In this document: positions 15,177-17,478 of the stretch, piece by piece
How positions within the stretch are numbered: position 1 is the stretch's first letter
Layout of the letters: every line of letters begins with the position of its first letter
Assembly (NCBI GenBank): GCA_049242885.1
Contig: JBMLOQ010000005.1
Location: forward strand, 1 to 17,478
DNA: 17,478 nt
Direction of reading: 5' to 3'
From: CAIVPM01 sp049242885
GTDB taxonomy: Bacteria; Bacteroidota; Bacteroidia; Chitinophagales; Chitinophagaceae
The notes under the pieces: generated by a model
Seen by the model: the letters and a program-made list of their open reading frames with translations, nothing else
Told to the model about the DNA's origin: nothing
Databases searched by the model: none
Made by a program: the position numbers and the translations under genes

Positions 15177-15983
15177 TTATTTCAAATTAAAAAATGTATA
15201 ATACAAATTCAAATAAACACCATTTGGAGCAGTTCGTAACATACTATTATATAATTGTGCTCTATAAGCCAAATCAATTCTTGCCTGACTATTAAAAATA
15301 AATTGCACTGCAGGAACAATATCTAAAAAACTTCTTCCATTTTTATTAATAGTTTGCCCAACAAGCTCTACCATAAAGTTTATGTTAGTTTCCTTAAAAT
15401 TTTTGTAGGTTGATGGATACATTAATTTACCATAAGAAAAAGTGTAATTGGTGGCATTATTACCAAAGGCTGAAGGAAACTTATAATTTACGGTATTATC
15501 TAATGCTTTTTCATAACTCAGTGATGCACTAATTGCCGTTTTTTTAATGAGTTTGGTAGCAATAATACCTGTTTCAAAACCAGTATTATGACCTAAGATT
15601 TCTAATTGCTCTTGATGAATGTCAGCTCTATTAAAACTATACCTTACATATCCTGCCATTCTAAAATGGCTATGAATATCATCTTCACTCAAAAATCTGT
15701 ATTTCATCATAAAACCACCACCCTCTGTATATAACTTATTGCTTCTAGTACTTACAAATGCCGAACCTCGTATCATTAAATTTTTATTAATGCCATAAGT
15801 AATTTCTGGCATTAAATGATAGTTATAGCCATCTTCAAATTTCTCTTTAAACAAAGATTGCATTACATTTATATTCAATGATTTTGAAGGAACATTACTT
15901 GCAGGATCAGTAACTACATATAATTCTTGAGCCAATAATTTTTTGCCAAATAAAATTATGATTAGTATAAAAAACTTTTTCAT
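15177..15983 (-). CDS. Putative outer-membrane beta-barrel of the heavy-metal cassette
   Basis: A 268-residue protein with a signal peptide ending near residue 19 (LLAQ, then ELYVV). The rest alternates short amphipathic strands (YHLMPEITYGINKNLMIRGS, HFRMAGYVRYSF, ARIDLAYRAQL) and ends in YYTFFNLK, an aromatic C-terminal strand typical of outer-membrane barrels. No catalytic or metal-binding motif is obvious. Its ATG shares one base with the stop of the HMA gene upstream (TAATG), so it is translated with it. It may let metal ions out or act as a scaffold for the HMA proteins; both are inference. Confidence 0.7.
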   Translation of the reverse strand: MKKFFILIIILFGKKLLAQELYVVTDPASNVPSKSLNINVMQSLFKEKFEDGYNYHLMPEITYGINKNLMIRGSAFVSTRSNKLYTEGGGFMMKYRFLSEDDIHSHFRMAGYVRYSFNRADIHQEQLEILGHNTGFETGIIATKLIKKTAISASLSYEKALDNTVNYKFPSAFGNNATNYTFSYGKLMYPSTYKNFKETNINFMVELVGQTINKNGRSFLDIVPAVQFIFNSQARIDLAYRAQLYNSMLRTAPNGVYLNLYYTFFNLK

Positions 15984-16483
15984 TAGCTTAAAATTTTAAT
16001 GTGAAAATCGTTATCGTTACTCAATATATAAGTAAGTATTTTATTATATTGTTTAGATAATTTTTTAAACTCTTTTTCGGTTACATAACCTTTATCTAAA
16101 ATTTGAAATTTAACTTCTGTTGCTTTTTTGTTATTCCCTTCTATAACTATATAGTTTGTTTTTGGCAAAAAGTTTTCAGAAGCAACAACAATAAAGCTTC
16201 CAATAAAAAAACCAGCATCTTCAACCTTAGATTTAAACACAATTGGAGAAACTACTTTATCGTTTTTTATCGTAATAACAAATGTGTTACTATTTAAATC
16301 TGTTTTTACATTATCAACTTCTGGAATTGCTTTTAATTGTTTGAAAATTGCATTAGAACACATAGAGCAAGTAAGTCCTGCTGCTTTTAATTCTATTCTT
16401 GAAATTTGTGCATTTGTTTTGTAAATAACAGTAAAAAGAAAGAGGCTTGTTATTACAAAAGACTTATAAAAATTCTTTGACAT
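15983..16483 (-). CDS. Exported HMA-domain (heavy-metal-associated) protein
   Basis: A 166-residue protein with a signal peptide ending near residue 25 (TNAQ). Residues about 28-98 form a ferredoxin-like HMA fold with the metal loop GLTCSMC (Cys39 and Cys42), the Cu(I)/heavy-metal site of Atx1-like chaperones and P-type ATPases, and EDAGFFIGSF at 88-97 as its last strand. The remaining residues 99-166 are an added domain of unknown type. An HMA domain in the envelope rather than the cytosol is a Bacteroidota habit. It lies 100 bases after another HMA gene, past a large hairpin, and overlaps the barrel gene by one base. Confidence 0.82.
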   Translation of the reverse strand: MSKNFYKSFVITSLFLFTVIYKTNAQISRIELKAAGLTCSMCSNAIFKQLKAIPEVDNVKTDLNSNTFVITIKNDKVVSPIVFKSKVEDAGFFIGSFIVVASENFLPKTNYIVIEGNNKKATEVKFQILDKGYVTEKEFKKLSKQYNKILTYILSNDNDFHIKILS

Positions 16484-16508
16484 TTTATTTTAATTTTAAA
16501 TGATTTTA

Positions 16509-16564
16509 AAAGTTGTTTGAAGTAGATTTTATAGTTGTAACAACAAAATACTTCAAACAACTTT
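16509..16564 (-). promoter_or_regulatory. 16-bp perfect inverted repeat between the two HMA genes
   Basis: AAAGTTGTTTGAAGTA (16509-16524) is the exact reverse complement of 16549-16564. The 24-base spacer itself holds TTTT/AAAA and GTTGT-A-ACAAC pairings, so nearly all 56 bases fold into one long hairpin with two small bulges. On the minus strand it lies 19 bases past the stop of the first HMA gene and 25 before the ATG of the second. The trailing T run is weak (CTTTTAAAATC), so it may attenuate or protect mRNA rather than fully terminate. Confidence 0.65.
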
Positions 16565-16583
16565 AGATGGGTTGTTCAAGGAT

Positions 16584-16967
16584 TTAATTTTTTAAAACAA
16601 CAGTATCCCTTTTTTCTTTATCAGATGCTGTGCGATCGTACTGGCAACAACCATGTAAATTATTATAAACATCATTAGGAGCAGTGAACATTTCATTATC
16701 GTAACCAACTAAGGAAATTCTTTTTAAAATTTCACTTTTACTGGTTTTAGTTGCATCGTAAGTAATGGTAGCTACTTTGGTGTCGCTGTTCCAATTTATT
16801 TTGCATACATTATTTACACTTCCAGATTTTTCAATTTTTGTTTTGCACATTCCGCAATTACCAGAAATTTTCACCTTCTCTGTTTTTGAATTTTTTATTT
16901 GAGCAAAGCTTATAGTAGATGATAGCACAGCAATAACGGCTATCAATAGTTTAATTGATGATAACAT
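16584..16967 (-). CDS. Small exported HMA-like metal-binding protein
   Basis: A 127-residue protein with a signal peptide ending near residue 23 (SFAQ). Residues about 30-92 are HMA-like with the metal loop GNCGMC (Cys38 and Cys41), and Cys55 in the second helix region. The tail GYDNEMFTAP then HGCCQYDR (Cys107, Cys108) follows a pattern seen in Bacteroidota envelope HMA proteins beside copper or heavy-metal efflux genes. It would bind a soft metal in the periplasm. It is preceded by a 12-bp inverted repeat and followed by the long hairpin leading to the second HMA gene. Confidence 0.82.
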   Translation of the reverse strand: MLSSIKLLIAVIAVLSSTISFAQIKNSKTEKVKISGNCGMCKTKIEKSGSVNNVCKINWNSDTKVATITYDATKTSKSEILKRISLVGYDNEMFTAPNDVYNNLHGCCQYDRTASDKEKRDTVVLKN

Positions 16968-16984
16968 GGTATTAATGTTTTTGA

Positions 16985-17013
16985 TTTAAAAGAATAATAA
17001 CTATTCTTTTAAA
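16985..17013. promoter_or_regulatory. 12-bp inverted repeat upstream of the small HMA gene, candidate operator
   Basis: TTTAAAAGAATA (16985-16996) and TATTCTTTTAAA (17002-17013) are exact reverse complements 5 bases apart, 18 bases before the HMA ATG. No T run follows it on the minus strand, so an operator for a dimeric metal sensor, or an RNA hairpin, is more likely than a terminator. A near-match -7 element, TAATTTTC, lies at 17038-17031. Confidence 0.5.
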
Positions 17014-17041
17014 AGATGTAGATTTTTTTTGAAAATTAATG

Positions 17042-17060
17042 ACCCTCAAAACAAGAGGGT
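17042..17060 (-). terminator. Hairpin after the Cys-rich protein gene
   Basis: ACCCTC (17042-17047) and GAGGGT (17055-17060) form a 6-bp GC-containing stem with a 7-base loop. On the minus strand it begins 24 bases past the stop, but only CATTAATTTT follows, so termination is likely partial at best. Confidence 0.45.
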
Positions 17061-17083
17061 ATTATGGCTGTAATTGGTACAAA

Positions 17084-17476
17084 TTAGCCTATTTTAGGCA
17101 ATGTCCAAAGAAAAGTAAAACCACTTAATGGTTGTATTGATGAAGGATAATATTTTAATTCATCACCTGTAGGCAAGTATATAACTTGCTCAACTTCATT
17201 TAAAAATTGTAAAGCAATTACTATATTACTTGATGAACAATGACATGCAGATTGACAACATTTTCCTTTGCAAGTTTTGCTGTTGCTTTTAGATTTATTA
17301 CAACAATTTTTTATTGCTTTAGAGTTGTTTTTTTTACAGCATGCATTACTAACAGTACTTGCTTTTGCACAAGAATTTGCACTTACAGGAATGGCAAAAA
17401 AACAAAGCAGCCAAAAAGAAAATAATATGTAAATTGTTTTTATCAAAATATGGTGCAAAATTACAAGATTTTTCAA
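17084..17476 (-). CDS. Cys-rich exported protein of the heavy-metal cassette (start uncertain)
   Basis: Up to 130 residues from a TTG at 17476; no in-frame ATG exists in the window. A second TTG at 17446-17444 would give 120 residues beginning with an ordinary signal peptide (IKTIYILFSFWLL), and a perfect -7 element TAATTTTG at 17463-17456 lies just before it; the true start could also lie beyond the edge. After the signal (VSA, about residue 33) comes a stretch with ten Cys in roughly 47 residues, several as CC pairs, mixed with Lys, Ser and Asn (ending CCQSACHC), which resembles a metallothionein-like copper binder. The C-terminus GFTFLWTLPKIG recalls small Bacteroidota proteins with a P-K-I tail near metal-efflux genes (from memory). 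It is the first visible gene of the cassette. Confidence 0.65.
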   Translation of the reverse strand: MKNLVILHHILIKTIYILFSFWLLCFFAIPVSANSCAKASTVSNACCKKNNSKAIKNCCNKSKSNSKTCKGKCCQSACHCSSSNIVIALQFLNEVEQVIYLPTGDELKYYPSSIQPLSGFTFLWTLPKIG

Positions 17477-17478
17477 TG

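Overview
The window looks like chromosomal DNA from a member of the Bacteroidota, probably of the Chitinophagales/Chitinophagaceae type (the phylum is well supported, the family is a guess). The evidence is the AT-rich sequence, a large exported protein with a type IX secretion (T9SS) C-terminal sorting domain, many lipoprotein and signal peptides, a bacilliredoxin, promoters of the TAnnTTTG (-7) / TTG (-33) kind, little Shine-Dalgarno sequence, and a SprB-like repeat in a surface lipoprotein. I see no tRNA, rRNA, CRISPR array, phage gene or transposase gene.

Left part (1-8198, all minus strand): three cell-envelope genes and a giant secreted protein. In transcription order these are a 1281-residue mosaic (lamin-tail, Calx-beta, choice-of-anchor-I propeller, T9SS tail), a PhoX/DUF839-type lipoprotein, a lipoprotein joining an imelysin-like helical domain to a di-haem MauG/cytochrome c peroxidase domain, and a small mono-haem cytochrome c lipoprotein that overlaps the peroxidase stop by 11 bases and runs off the left edge. 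Hairpin terminators follow the giant gene and the PhoX-like gene. The 494-base gap at 3859-4352 seems to hold a decayed coding fragment.

Middle (8199-10667): a gene-poor stretch with a long-range inverted-repeat element; a bacilliredoxin (minus) with a very good Bacteroidota promoter that fixes its start; divergent purS and rsmI (plus); and a conserved 60-residue small protein (plus) behind an unusually long leader with a perfect 14-bp palindrome, ending at a very strong palindromic terminator.

Right-middle (10668-14542, minus): a probable four-gene transcription unit of a YCF48/BNR-type exported protein, a membrane-anchored YVTN-type propeller, an Lrp/AsnC regulator starting at TTG, and an enolase-superfamily dipeptide epimerase. 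The last two are 9 bases apart and suggest amino-acid or murein-peptide use under Lrp-type control.

Right end (14655-17478, minus): a NUDIX hydrolase, then what looks like an envelope heavy-metal (probably copper) cassette: a Cys-rich exported protein, two exported HMA-domain proteins and a putative outer-membrane barrel joined by a TAATG overlap. Two strong inverted repeats sit between these genes and may set their relative expression.

I found no clearly new defence or mobile system. The most interesting items are the imelysin-peroxidase fusion with its cytochrome partner, the exported HMA/Cys-rich cassette with its inverted repeats, and the structured leader of the 60-residue protein.
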